Source: Streptomyces canus (GTDB lineage Bacteria > Actinomycetota > Actinomycetes > Streptomycetales > Streptomycetaceae). From it: a stretch of 64,000 nucleotides of DNA. Position numbers and translations under genes: made by a program. Positions 42,711 through 51,631 of the stretch are shown one piece after another. The DNA lies in contig NZ_JAUSYQ010000002.1 of NCBI RefSeq assembly GCF_030816965.1, positions 1,860,001 to 1,924,000 of the forward strand, given 5' to 3'. The notes under the pieces were generated by a model that was not told where the DNA came from, did no database searches, and saw only the letters and a program-made list of their open reading frames with translations. Within the stretch, counting starts at the first letter, position 1. Each line of letters opens with the position of its first letter.

Positions 42711-42746
42711 GCGGAGCCGCACACCGACACAGTCCGTGCCCCTAAA
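42711..42746 (-). repeat. Dispersed palindromic repeat, copy D (partial)
   Basis: Shortened form: ggcggagccgcacaccgac followed by acagtccgtgcccctaaaaa. It lies between convergent plsC and MFS genes, and its end supplies the stop codon of the MFS gene. Confidence 0.65.
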
Positions 42747-44265
42747 AACCCCTGTCGAGCCGCTGGTTCCTCAGCATGAACCAGGCCGCTGCCGCTGTCG
42801 CGAGCAGGACCGCCGCTCCCGCGCCCGCGGCGATGGTGAGGCCGTCCACGAAAGCCTCTCGAGCTGACGACAGCAGGTCCTGAGCCGTGTTCGTCGGCAG
42901 ACCGGACGCTGCCTCCACCGCGCCACCCAGGGACTCGTGCGCCCCTTCCGGCGTGCCCGCGGGGGCCGCGAAGTCCCGGTAGACGCCTGTCACGATCGAG
43001 CCCAGTACCGCGATACCCAGGGCCGCGCCCAGTTCGTACGCCGTCTCCGAGACCGCCGACGCCGCACCCGCCTGTTCCTTCGGGACGCTCGAAAGGATCA
43101 CGTCCGCCGTCACCGTGAACGAGAAGCCCGCGCCCACGCCGACCACCAGCAGGGCGGCGCCCAGCAGGGGGTAGCCCGTGGACTGGTCGAGCAGGGTCAG
43201 GGCCGCCAGGGCCACACCGATGGCCGCCAGGCCCCCGGAGACGACCACGCGCACCGAGCAACGGCGGGCCACCGTGCCCGCGACGAGGCCCGCCGCCACC
43301 GCGCCCACCGCCGCCGGGAGTTCGGCCAGGCCCGCCTCCAACGGGCCTCTGCCCTGGACGAGTTGCAGGTACTGGGAGAGGAAGAAGACCAGCCCGGAGA
43401 GGCCGAGGATGGTCAGAAGGTCGGCCAGGACGGCCCCGCTGAAGCCGGCGTTGCGGAAGAGGCGCATGTCCAGCAGGGGCGCGGGGAGGGTGAGTTGGCG
43501 GCGGACGAAGGCGTAGAGGGCTGCCGCTCCGAGGACTCCCGCGGCGACCGGCTCCCATGTGATGCCGTGCGCGGCGGTCTCCTTGACGGCGTAGACCACG
43601 CCGATCATGCCGACCAGGGACAGCGCGACGCTGCTCATGTCCCAGGGGCCCGGGTTCGGGTTGCGGGACTCGGGCAGGAACCTGATGCCGACGAGGACCA
43701 GGACCGCCATCACGGGCAGATTGATCAGGAAGACCGAGCCCCACCAGAAGTGTTCGAGCAGGAAGCCGCCGACGATGGGTCCGATCGCCGTACCGGCGGA
43801 GGCGGCCGCGCCCCAGATACCGACGGCGAGGCTGCGTTCGCGCGGCTCGTGGAAGAGGTTGCGGATCAGGGCCAGGGTGGCGGGCATCAGGGTCGCGCCG
43901 GCGACGCCGAGCAGCGCCCGCGCCAGGATCAACAACTCCGGTGTCGTCGCATAGGCGTTGAGGATCGATATCGCGCCGAACGCCGTCGCGCCCAGCAGCA
44001 GGATCCGCTTGCGGCCGATGCGGTCGCCGAGGCTGCCCATCGACACCAGCAGGCCCGCGATGACGAACGAGTAGACGTCACCGATCCACAGGAGCTGCGT
44101 GCCGGTCGGCTTGAGGTCCTCGCTGATGTACGGGGTCGCGAGGCCGAGGACGGTCGCGTCGACGGCCACCAGCAGCACGGCGAGCACCAGGACGGACAGC
44201 GCGAGCCAACGGCCGGAACGCTTCACCGCCTCGGTCGCGGTCGCCGGCTGCAGGGTGCTGGTCAT
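42742..44265 (-). CDS. MFS drug efflux transporter (DHA2 family, 14 segments)
   Basis: A 507-residue proton-driven exporter. About 14 hydrophobic segments are seen; motif A is GDRIGRKRILLLGATAFG after segment 2, and motif C-like GIWGAAASAGTAIGPIVGGFL lies in segment 5, both typical of DHA2 drug/proton antiporters (QacA/EmrB type). The ATG at 44265 overlaps the stop of the upstream TetR gene as ATGA, so repressor and pump are co-transcribed. Induction is expected when the regulator binds a ligand, perhaps a pump substrate. Substrate unknown. Confidence 0.92.
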   Translation of the reverse strand: MTSTLQPATATEAVKRSGRWLALSVLVLAVLLVAVDATVLGLATPYISEDLKPTGTQLLWIGDVYSFVIAGLLVSMGSLGDRIGRKRILLLGATAFGAISILNAYATTPELLILARALLGVAGATLMPATLALIRNLFHEPRERSLAVGIWGAAASAGTAIGPIVGGFLLEHFWWGSVFLINLPVMAVLVLVGIRFLPESRNPNPGPWDMSSVALSLVGMIGVVYAVKETAAHGITWEPVAAGVLGAAALYAFVRRQLTLPAPLLDMRLFRNAGFSGAVLADLLTILGLSGLVFFLSQYLQLVQGRGPLEAGLAELPAAVGAVAAGLVAGTVARRCSVRVVVSGGLAAIGVALAALTLLDQSTGYPLLGAALLVVGVGAGFSFTVTADVILSSVPKEQAGAASAVSETAYELGAALGIAVLGSIVTGVYRDFAAPAGTPEGAHESLGGAVEAASGLPTNTAQDLLSSAREAFVDGLTIAAGAGAAVLLATAAAAWFMLRNQRLDRGF

Positions 44266-44828
44266 GATTCCTCTATCGGTCGTACGGAATGACGTAGTGC
44301 GCCACCGAGCAACAGCTCGACGGTCATGTGGTGGAAGTCCTTGGGGGCGCCCTTGCCGCTCTGGAGCAGCCAGACGGCGGAGGCGAGCAGGCCGAACAAG
44401 GCCTCGGTGAGCCAGACGGGCGTGAGGTCGATGCGGAACTCGCCGCTCTGCTGGCCGCGCCGGAACAGTGCGGAGATGCGGGCGTCGATCCGGGCCCAGC
44501 CGTCGTTCTGCTCCTCGCCCTCGAAGAGCTGGTTCTCCGTGTAGAGGAAGGCGAGGAGTCCGGCCGCGGGTTCGGCCTCGCGGACCAGGCGCCGCACGGC
44601 TTCGCTCGCCGGCCCCTCGTCCAGGCGGGCGGCGTCGAGCGCCTTCTCGCACTCCTCGATGCCCAGCGACTCCAGTGCCCGTACGAGCGCGTCGCGTCCG
44701 GCGAATTGGCGGTGCAGCGTGGCCCGGCTGATCCCGGCGGACTTGGCGACCTCGTCCATGGTCGCGGTGGATCGGCGGGTCAGCAGGGCCGCGGCACTGC
44801 GCAGCACGTGGTCACGGTCGACAGCCAT
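44262..44828 (-). CDS. TetR-family repressor of the MFS pump
   Basis: A 188-residue regulator. The N-terminal helix-turn-helix is complete (DHVLRSAAALLTRRSTATMDEVAKSAGISRATLHRQFAGRDALV), and the ligand-binding domain follows (ALFRRGQQSGEFRIDLTPVWLTEALFGLLASAVWLL). Start at 44828 (MAVDRDHVL); the frame extends to 44855 but that lies inside the operator array. It probably represses its own operon through four TGTCTCAT half-sites, one of which covers its start codon, and so controls the overlapping MFS gene. Confidence 0.92.
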   Translation of the reverse strand: MAVDRDHVLRSAAALLTRRSTATMDEVAKSAGISRATLHRQFAGRDALVRALESLGIEECEKALDAARLDEGPASEAVRRLVREAEPAAGLLAFLYTENQLFEGEEQNDGWARIDARISALFRRGQQSGEFRIDLTPVWLTEALFGLLASAVWLLQSGKGAPKDFHHMTVELLLGGALRHSVRPIEES

Positions 44829-44886
44829 GAGACAACCATAGACCACATGAGACATGAATGTCTCACAGCGGGCATAGCTGTCTCAT
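44827..44886. promoter_or_regulatory. Operator array of four TGAGACA/TGTCTCA half-sites
   Basis: TGAGACAT-GA-ATGTCTCA (44848-44865) is a perfect inverted repeat with 8-base arms and a 2-base centre. Further half-sites are ATGAGACA at 44827-44834 and TGTCTCAT at 44879-44886. Adjacent equal half-sites are 20-21 bases apart, two helical turns. The array covers the TetR start and its upstream region, and reaches to within 26 bases of the aldo/keto reductase stop. Confidence 0.85.
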
Positions 44887-44911
44887 GTGCGACCGCTGAA
44901 CAGAGGTCTCG

Positions 44912-45889
44912 TCAGTGCCAGGGCAACCGGCGGCGGCGCTCCCAGTACGCGCCCGGCTCCTCCGCCAGTCCTGCCAGCCGGGACAGCTGCCCGTCGTCGA
45001 GGTCCACGACCGCCGCGTGCAGGTTGGACGCGAGCTGGACGGTGGTGGCCGCCCCCGAGAGGACGACTCCGGCCCAGGGCTGACGGAGGACGAGCGCGAG
45101 GGCCACGGCGTCACAGCCCAGGGAGGTTTCCGCCGCTACGGCCTTCAGGGCGTCCGGGGCGTGCGGCTCGGCGAGCCTGCCGTTGGCCATGCCCTCCTTG
45201 ACGATCACCGTGAGGCCCGCGTCGTGGGCCTCGGCGAGGGCGGGGGCGGCCGAGGTCTCCAGGGCGTTGTACGTCGACTGGACGGTACGGAAGAGCGGCT
45301 CGCCGTCCACCGTCACGGCGAGGGCGGCGCGGATGGTGTCCACCTGGGCGGGGCCGCTGGTGGAGAAGCCGATCGAGGTGCCCTGGGCGGCCGCCTCGGC
45401 GAGCCTGGCGTGGAGTTCCTTGTCGGTGAGGGCGGGGCTGTCCGGGGTCACCGAGTGGATCTGGTAGAGGTCGAGGCGGTCGCCCAGCAGTTCGGCGGTT
45501 TCGGCGCGCTGACGGTCGTACGTCCGGACGCTGTGGTCCTTGACCTCGTGGTGTTCGGCGTCGGTGGTCCAGTCGGCGGTGTAGGTGTAGCCCCACTTGC
45601 TGCCGACGACCACGTCGTCGATGCCGGGGTTCTTGTCGAGCCAGCCCGCGAGGAACTCCTCGGAGCGGCCGTAGGAGCGGGCCACGTCGAAGTAACGGAC
45701 GCCCTGGAAGTAGGCGGCGTCGAGGAGTTCGTGCGTACGGGCGCGGAGCGCTTCCACGCTGCGGTTCTCCGCGAGGCCCAGGTCGTGGTCCCGGCCGAGG
45801 TTGATGTAGCCGGGGCGTCCGACGGCGGCGAGGCCGAGTCCGATGTGGCAGGTGGGGGTTGTCGCTGCGGCCAGTCGGGCGAAGGGCAT
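44912..45889 (-). CDS. Aldo/keto reductase
   Basis: A 325-residue NADPH-dependent oxidoreductase with a TIM-barrel fold. The catalytic tetrad is visible: Asp and Tyr in YFDVARSYGRSEEFL near residue 60, Lys in VVGSKWGY, and His in LYQIHSV. The cofactor end VVLSGAATTVQLASNL near residue 280 binds the NADP phosphate. The physiological aldehyde or ketone is unknown. ATG at 45889 with GGAG upstream. Its 3' end lies close to the TetR operator array, so repression of the MFS operon could also meet read-through from this gene. Confidence 0.92.
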   Translation of the reverse strand: MPFARLAAATTPTCHIGLGLAAVGRPGYINLGRDHDLGLAENRSVEALRARTHELLDAAYFQGVRYFDVARSYGRSEEFLAGWLDKNPGIDDVVVGSKWGYTYTADWTTDAEHHEVKDHSVRTYDRQRAETAELLGDRLDLYQIHSVTPDSPALTDKELHARLAEAAAQGTSIGFSTSGPAQVDTIRAALAVTVDGEPLFRTVQSTYNALETSAAPALAEAHDAGLTVIVKEGMANGRLAEPHAPDALKAVAAETSLGCDAVALALVLRQPWAGVVLSGAATTVQLASNLHAAVVDLDDGQLSRLAGLAEEPGAYWERRRRLPWH

Positions 45890-46012
45890 CGCGGGCTCCG
45901 TTCGGTCGGGTCCGGTACGGCTTCCGACCAACGTACCCGCGATGACCTTCGGTGACAGAGCCGCGCGCCCAAGAGCTCGGTGGGTACCGGCTTGTCGGCG
46001 GGTGCGGGGCCG

Positions 46013-46063
46013 TCGTGGCCTGTCGCGCTCGGCGGACCCGCAGATCAGTACACCCCCGCTCCC

Positions 46064-46065
<2 letters not shown>
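46013..46065 (-). repeat. Dispersed palindromic repeat, copy E (diverged)
   Basis: Reads gtggcctgtcgcgctc, ggcggacccgcagatc, then acacccccgctcccct, a mutated form of the family. It abuts the argH stop codon. Confidence 0.65.
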
Positions 46066-47506
<1,441 letters not shown>

Positions 47507-47520
47507 TCACGGCTGCACTC

Positions 47521-47562
47521 AACGTTATGCATGATTATGCAGAGTCCTGCATGATTCGTCAA
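47521..47562 (-). promoter_or_regulatory. argH promoter with ARG-box-like operator
   Basis: On the minus strand TTGACG (47562-47557) and CATAAT (47539-47534) are 17 bases apart, a good vegetative promoter. ATCATGCAG and TGCATAATCATGCATAAC overlap the spacer and -10. The TGCATAA core also occurs upstream of argC, as expected for ArgR binding. Confidence 0.75.
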
Positions 47563-47692
47563 TCTGGGGTCCGGGCGGCAAGGAATTTGCGCTCCCTTTG
47601 AACACGGGAAACCGCTTGCCCGTACTTCCCGCCGAACGCAGGCGCCGCGTTTGTCAACGAAGACCACTCCCGACCCCGAGTGAGGCATCCGC

Positions 47693-48592
47693 ATGTCCAG
47701 GGCTCTTCCTAAGTACAACAAGCGCCGCGTGGCGATCATCGGCGGCGCCGCCGCCGTGGCACTGACCGGGGCGATCGTCGCCGGCACCGCCCTCGCCGGG
47801 GAGACCTCCAAGAGCGGCACCCCCACCGCCCGCACACTGGCCGACGTCGGCAGCATCACGTGCCCGGACGTGGCCTCCCAGCTGCCGGAGATCCCGGCCA
47901 CCGCGCAGGCCGAGGTCGACCGCAACCTGACCCTGCTCCAGACCCAGATCGACGAGGCCAACAAGCGGCTCGTCGACACCGTCGGCCAGGGCGGTCCCAA
48001 CTTCGTCCAGAACGCCATCCTCGGCCCGCTGGAGGACAAGCGGATCGCCACGGTCAACCGCATCGCCACCGCCATCGGCCGTACGGCCGACAAGCCGCAG
48101 GGCCTCGACGCCCTGGCTCCCTGCACCCTCAACGCCGGCGGTGCCGCCGGCACGGGCGAGGAGGCGGGCGCGGGTGCGGAGGCCGGAGCCGGCGCGGATG
48201 CGGGGGCGACACCGAGCGAGGCGGCCTCGGAGCCGGCCGGCGGCGCCGAGGACACCGGGAACGCGGAGGGCGCGGGCGACACGGGTGAGGCAGCCGGAAC
48301 CGGCGCCATCTCCTGCCCGGACGTGGCCTCGCAGCTGCCGGCGATCCCCGCCACCGCGCAGGCCGAGGTCGACCGCAACCTGACCCTGCTCCAGACCCAG
48401 ATCGACGAGGCCAACAAGCGGCTCGTCGACACCGTCGGCCAGGGCGGTCCCAACTTCGTCCAGAACGCCATCCTCGGCCCGCTGGCCGACAAGCGGAAGT
48501 CGACCATCGACCGCATCGCCATCTCCATCGGCCGTACTGCGGAGAAGCCGCAGGGCCTCGACTCCCTGGCCGCCTGCACGCTCACCAAGTGA
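47693..48592 (+). CDS. Secreted protein with two near-identical domains
   Basis: A 299-residue exported protein. Residues 1-35 are a Sec-type signal peptide (basic start, hydrophobic core, ALA-GE cleavage). Two copies of a ~92-residue helical domain follow at residues 55-146 and 206-297, each beginning (I)(T/S)CPDVASQLP and ending CTL, so each has one Cys at either end that could form a disulfide. A 58-residue Gly/Ala/Glu linker joins them. No catalytic motif or known family is recognised. GAGG lies seven bases before the ATG. It is likely an extracellular binding or structural protein; this is a guess from composition. Confidence 0.82.
   Translation: MSRALPKYNKRRVAIIGGAAAVALTGAIVAGTALAGETSKSGTPTARTLADVGSITCPDVASQLPEIPATAQAEVDRNLTLLQTQIDEANKRLVDTVGQGGPNFVQNAILGPLEDKRIATVNRIATAIGRTADKPQGLDALAPCTLNAGGAAGTGEEAGAGAEAGAGADAGATPSEAASEPAGGAEDTGNAEGAGDTGEAAGTGAISCPDVASQLPAIPATAQAEVDRNLTLLQTQIDEANKRLVDTVGQGGPNFVQNAILGPLADKRKSTIDRIAISIGRTAEKPQGLDSLAACTLTK
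47897..48485 (+). repeat. 136-bp perfect direct repeat inside the secreted protein gene
   Basis: Bases 47897-48032 are identical to 48350-48485 (offset 453), including third codon positions, from gccaccgcgcaggcc to cctcggcccgctgg. The flanking domain parts have diverged. This points to recent duplication or continuing gene conversion. Confidence 0.9.
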
Positions 48593-48605
48593 CGTGACAG
48601 GCGCT

Positions 48606-48642
48606 GTGGCCGCCCCGTGTGAGCGCCGGCCGGGGCGGCCAC
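48606..48642. terminator. Hairpin terminator after the secreted protein gene
   Basis: GTGGCCGCCCCG pairs exactly with CGGGGCGGCCAC around a 13-base loop, 14 bases after the stop codon. Confidence 0.75.
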
Positions 48643-48670
48643 GGACGTCGTGGCACGAGGGATGTCCGTA

Positions 48671-48687
48671 TTCGTTAGACGAACGAA
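48671..48687. promoter_or_regulatory. Inverted repeat upstream of the PNPOx-like gene
   Basis: TTCGTT-AGACG-AACGAA, 6-base arms with a 5-base centre, lies 26 bases before the start codon, where a repressor could block transcription. It is AT-rich compared with its surroundings. Confidence 0.5.
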
Positions 48688-48712
48688 ATATCTGCGCCCA
48701 TAATGCGTGGAC

Positions 48713-49300
48713 ATGGGAAAGACTTTTGAGCGCATAGACGGCCGGCTCCGCTCCTTCATCGAGGCGCAGCCCCTCTTCTTCACCGCGACCGCGCCCCTGT
48801 CAGGCGACGGCACGGTCAACCTCTCCCCCAAGGGTCTGCGCGGCTCCTTCGCGGTCCTCGACGAACTCACCGTGGCCTACCTCGACTTCGCCGGTTCCAC
48901 CGCCGAGACGGTCGCGCATCTGCGGGAGAACGGCCGGATCACCCTCATGTGGTGCGCGTTCCAGGGGCCGCCCAACATCGTCCGCGTGCACGGGCGCGGT
49001 GAGCCGGTCTTCCGGGACGACCCGCGCTTCAAGGAACTGCTCGCCCGCTTCCCGGACATCGACCCGACCGCGCACGGACTGCGGGCGATCGTCGTCGTGA
49101 CGGCCGAACTGGTCCGCGACTCCTGCGGTTACGCGGTGCCGTACATGGCGTACGAGGGCGACCGCGAGCTGCACGGCAAGCGGTTCGCGCGCGAGGACGA
49201 CGCCTCGCTCAGCGCGTACTTCACCAAGAAGGAGCACATCGCCACGAGCCTGGACGGCCTGCCGGGGCTGCCGTTGCCGTTGCCGCCGTCCGCGGTCTGA
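48713..49300 (+). CDS. Pyridoxamine 5'-phosphate oxidase-like flavoprotein
   Basis: A 195-residue split-barrel flavin-binding protein of the PNPOx-like superfamily. The strand LFFTATAPLSGDGTVNLSPKGLRG and the next segment VAYLDFAGSTAETVAHLRENGRITLMWCAFQGPPNIVRVHGRGEPV form the FMN-binding half-barrel. The C-terminal half (AELVRDSCGYAVPYM) is typical of a subgroup without proven vitamin B6 activity, so it may instead bind F420 or heme, or reduce another substrate. ATG at 48713 is chosen; the region upstream has little ribosome site. It is convergent with the sensor kinase gene, with one base between stops. Confidence 0.85.
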   Translation: MGKTFERIDGRLRSFIEAQPLFFTATAPLSGDGTVNLSPKGLRGSFAVLDELTVAYLDFAGSTAETVAHLRENGRITLMWCAFQGPPNIVRVHGRGEPVFRDDPRFKELLARFPDIDPTAHGLRAIVVVTAELVRDSCGYAVPYMAYEGDRELHGKRFAREDDASLSAYFTKKEHIATSLDGLPGLPLPLPPSAV

Positions 49301-49301
49301 T

Positions 49302-50744
49302 TCACGCCTTGCCGATCCGGACGGTGAAGGTCGTCGAACCCGGCTCGCTCTCCACCGTCACGCTGCCCCCGTGCGCCTCCACCACCGCCGCCACGATCGA
49401 CAGTCCCAGGCCCGCGCCGCCGGTCTCCGCCTTGGTGCTGCGGTCGGCGCGGGTGAAGCGTTCGAAGACGCCCGGCTGGATGTCCTCGGGGATGCCGGGG
49501 CCGTCGTCGTGGACCTTCAACGACGCTGTGCTGCCGTCGGTCTCCAGGGTCACCGTCACCTTGGTGCCGGCGGGGGTGTGCAGCCTGGCGTTGGACAGCA
49601 GGTTGGCCAGGACCTGCTGGAGGCGGTGTGCGTCGCCCGTCACCGTGACCGGGTCCTCGGGGAGGTCCAGTTCCCAGCGATGACCGGACCCCGTGGCCCG
49701 CGCGTCCGTGAGGGCGTCGAGGACCAGGCGGGTGAGGTCGACGGGAGCCGCTTCCAGGGGCCGGCCCGCGTCCAGGCGGGCCAGCAGGAGCAGGTCGTCG
49801 ACCATCGCGCCCATGCGGGTCGACTCGGCGGCGATGCGTTGCAGGGCCCGGGTGATCTCCGGCGGCAGCGGGCCGGGGTGCAGCAGGGCGAGTTCGGCGT
49901 GGCCGCGTACCGAGGCGACCGGGGTGCGCAGTTCGTGGCTGGCGTCGGCGGCGAAGCTGCGCAGCCGTTCCTCGCTGGCATGGCGTTTGGTCAGGGCGTC
50001 CTCGACATGGCCGAGCATGCGGTTGAAGGCGCCGGCGACCCGGCCCACCTCACCGCGCGGGTCGGACTCGGGGGCGCGGGGCGGAAGGGCCACCTCGCCG
50101 CTGGCCAGCGGGAGTTCGCTGACCCGGGTGGCGGTGGCGGCGACCCGGCTGAGCGGGCGCAGGGACCAGCGCACCCACAGGGCGCCCGCGACACCGGCGG
50201 CGGTGAGGGCGGCGCCGAAGACGATCGCCGAGACCAGCTCCAGGCGGTGAACGGCGGCTTCGACGGGCTCCAGGGGCATCCCCGTGATCAGGACGTCGCG
50301 GTCCAGCCCCCGGGTGGCGATCACCCGGTAGTCGTCCAGGGCGGAGAGGCCGATGCTGTGGCCCCTGCCGTCGGCCGGGACCGCGGCGAGCCGCTTGCGG
50401 TCGTCCGCGGTGAGGCCGACGTTCAGGGTGCCGGCTGAGCGGACCACCGCGGCGTTGGTCACCGTGCCGTTCATGAGCCGGGCTCCGAAGGTGCCGGTGG
50501 CCTGCCTGCGGGTGTCGGCGCGCTCGTCACCGTCGTGGTCGTCCTTCTGCGGCTCTCCCTTGTGCTCCAGGCTCACCGCGAACCTGTTCCCGGCCTCGGT
50601 CAGCTGCTCGTCGAGCCGGCTGGTGAGAAAGCCGTTCAGCTCCACCACGGCGGCCAGCCCGACGGCGGCACAGCTCACCGCGAGGAGCACCAGGAGGCCG
50701 AGGGTGAGCCGGGCCCGCAGCGTGTGGGGCCGCAGGCTTCTCAT
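49302..50744 (-). CDS. Sensor histidine kinase of the flavin cluster
   Basis: A 480-residue membrane kinase. The first membrane segment is residues 12-35, an outside sensor region of ~130 residues follows (with acidic KDDHDGDERAD and no cysteines), the second segment is ~168-192, then HAMP, HisKA with phosphorylated His270 (DASHELRTPV), and HATPase (N box LLSNARLHT, DDGPGIP, GAGLGLSIV). The ATG at 50744 overlaps the stop of the response regulator gene as ATGA. It should sense something outside the cell and control the divergent flavin genes. The ligand is not evident. Confidence 0.92.
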   Translation of the reverse strand: MRSLRPHTLRARLTLGLLVLLAVSCAAVGLAAVVELNGFLTSRLDEQLTEAGNRFAVSLEHKGEPQKDDHDGDERADTRRQATGTFGARLMNGTVTNAAVVRSAGTLNVGLTADDRKRLAAVPADGRGHSIGLSALDDYRVIATRGLDRDVLITGMPLEPVEAAVHRLELVSAIVFGAALTAAGVAGALWVRWSLRPLSRVAATATRVSELPLASGEVALPPRAPESDPRGEVGRVAGAFNRMLGHVEDALTKRHASEERLRSFAADASHELRTPVASVRGHAELALLHPGPLPPEITRALQRIAAESTRMGAMVDDLLLLARLDAGRPLEAAPVDLTRLVLDALTDARATGSGHRWELDLPEDPVTVTGDAHRLQQVLANLLSNARLHTPAGTKVTVTLETDGSTASLKVHDDGPGIPEDIQPGVFERFTRADRSTKAETGGAGLGLSIVAAVVEAHGGSVTVESEPGSTTFTVRIGKA

Positions 50745-51481
50745 GGCGTCACCGGTTTGATCACGTACCCGGCCCCGCGCACGGTGTGGATCATCGGCTC
50801 GCGGCCCGCGTCCACCTTCTTGCGCAGGTAGGAGATGTACAGCTCGACGACATGGGCGCGGCCGCCGAAGTCGTAGGACCACACCCGGTCGAGGATCTGC
50901 GCCTTGCTGAGCACGCGGCGCGGGTTGCGCATGAGGAAGCGCAGCAGCTCGAACTCGGTCGGGGAGAGTTCGATCAGCTCGCCGCCACGGGCGACCTCGC
51001 GGGCCTCCTCGTCCATGACCAGGTCGCCGACGGTCAGCCGGGGGCCCTCGTCGAGCTGCCGGGCCATGCCCGCGCGGCGGAGCAGTCCGCGCAGCCGGGC
51101 GACGACCTCCTCCAGGCTGAAGGGCTTGGTGACGTAGTCGTCGCCGCCCGCCGTGATGCCCTTGATGCGGTCCTCGACCGCGTCCCGGGCGGTCAGGAAG
51201 AGGACGCACACGTCCGACTTCACGGTGTGCAGGGCGCGCAGCACGGCGAAGCCGTCGGTGTCCGGGAGCATCACGTCCAGGACGACGGCGTCGGGCAGCA
51301 GCTCCCGGGCCGCGGCCACCGCCGAGGCGCCGTCGCCGGCCGTGCGGATCTGCCAGCCCTCGTAGCGCAGGGCGCCGGAGAGGACCTCGGCGAGGTCCGG
51401 GTCGTCGTCGACGACGAGGACCCGCAGCGGGGTGCCGTCGGGGCGGGTGAGGGCGGGGCGGCCGGAGCGTGCGGTGTTCAT
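50741..51481 (-). CDS. OmpR/PhoB-family response regulator of the flavin cluster
   Basis: A 246-residue regulator. The receiver domain at residues 18-132 has the acidic pair DDD at 25-27, phosphoacceptor D69 (VVLDVMLPD) and K119 (YVTKPF). The winged-helix DNA-binding domain at 150-243 has LSPTEFELLRFLMRNPRRVLSK and the recognition helix region HVVELYISYLRKKVD. It is the first gene of the two-gene operon and divergent from the flavin genes. Proteins of this family bind 11-base direct repeats, and CTCTGAGT repeats of that period lie in the shared promoter. Confidence 0.94.
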   Translation of the reverse strand: MNTARSGRPALTRPDGTPLRVLVVDDDPDLAEVLSGALRYEGWQIRTAGDGASAVAAARELLPDAVVLDVMLPDTDGFAVLRALHTVKSDVCVLFLTARDAVEDRIKGITAGGDDYVTKPFSLEEVVARLRGLLRRAGMARQLDEGPRLTVGDLVMDEEAREVARGGELIELSPTEFELLRFLMRNPRRVLSKAQILDRVWSYDFGGRAHVVELYISYLRKKVDAGREPMIHTVRGAGYVIKPVTP

Positions 51482-51529
51482 GACCTCTCCAGGATCACCC
51501 CTGGCCGGGGCGGCGGGGGCCCCGGGAAG

Positions 51530-51562
51530 CTCTGAGTTTCCTCTGAGTGCGCTCTGCGGGGT
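51530..51562. promoter_or_regulatory. Three 11-bp direct repeats (CTCTGAGT type)
   Basis: CTCTGAGTTTC, CTCTGAGTGCG and CTCTGCGGGGT follow one another without gaps, the geometry used by tandem-binding OmpR-family regulators. They lie between the response regulator (start 51481) and the first oxidoreductase gene (start 51632). Confidence 0.75.
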
Positions 51563-51631
51563 GGCCGTTCAGAGGGTCCTGAGAGGTTCCCCTCGCACAG
51601 TGGTGGCCCGGACAGGCGAAAGGACGCATCC

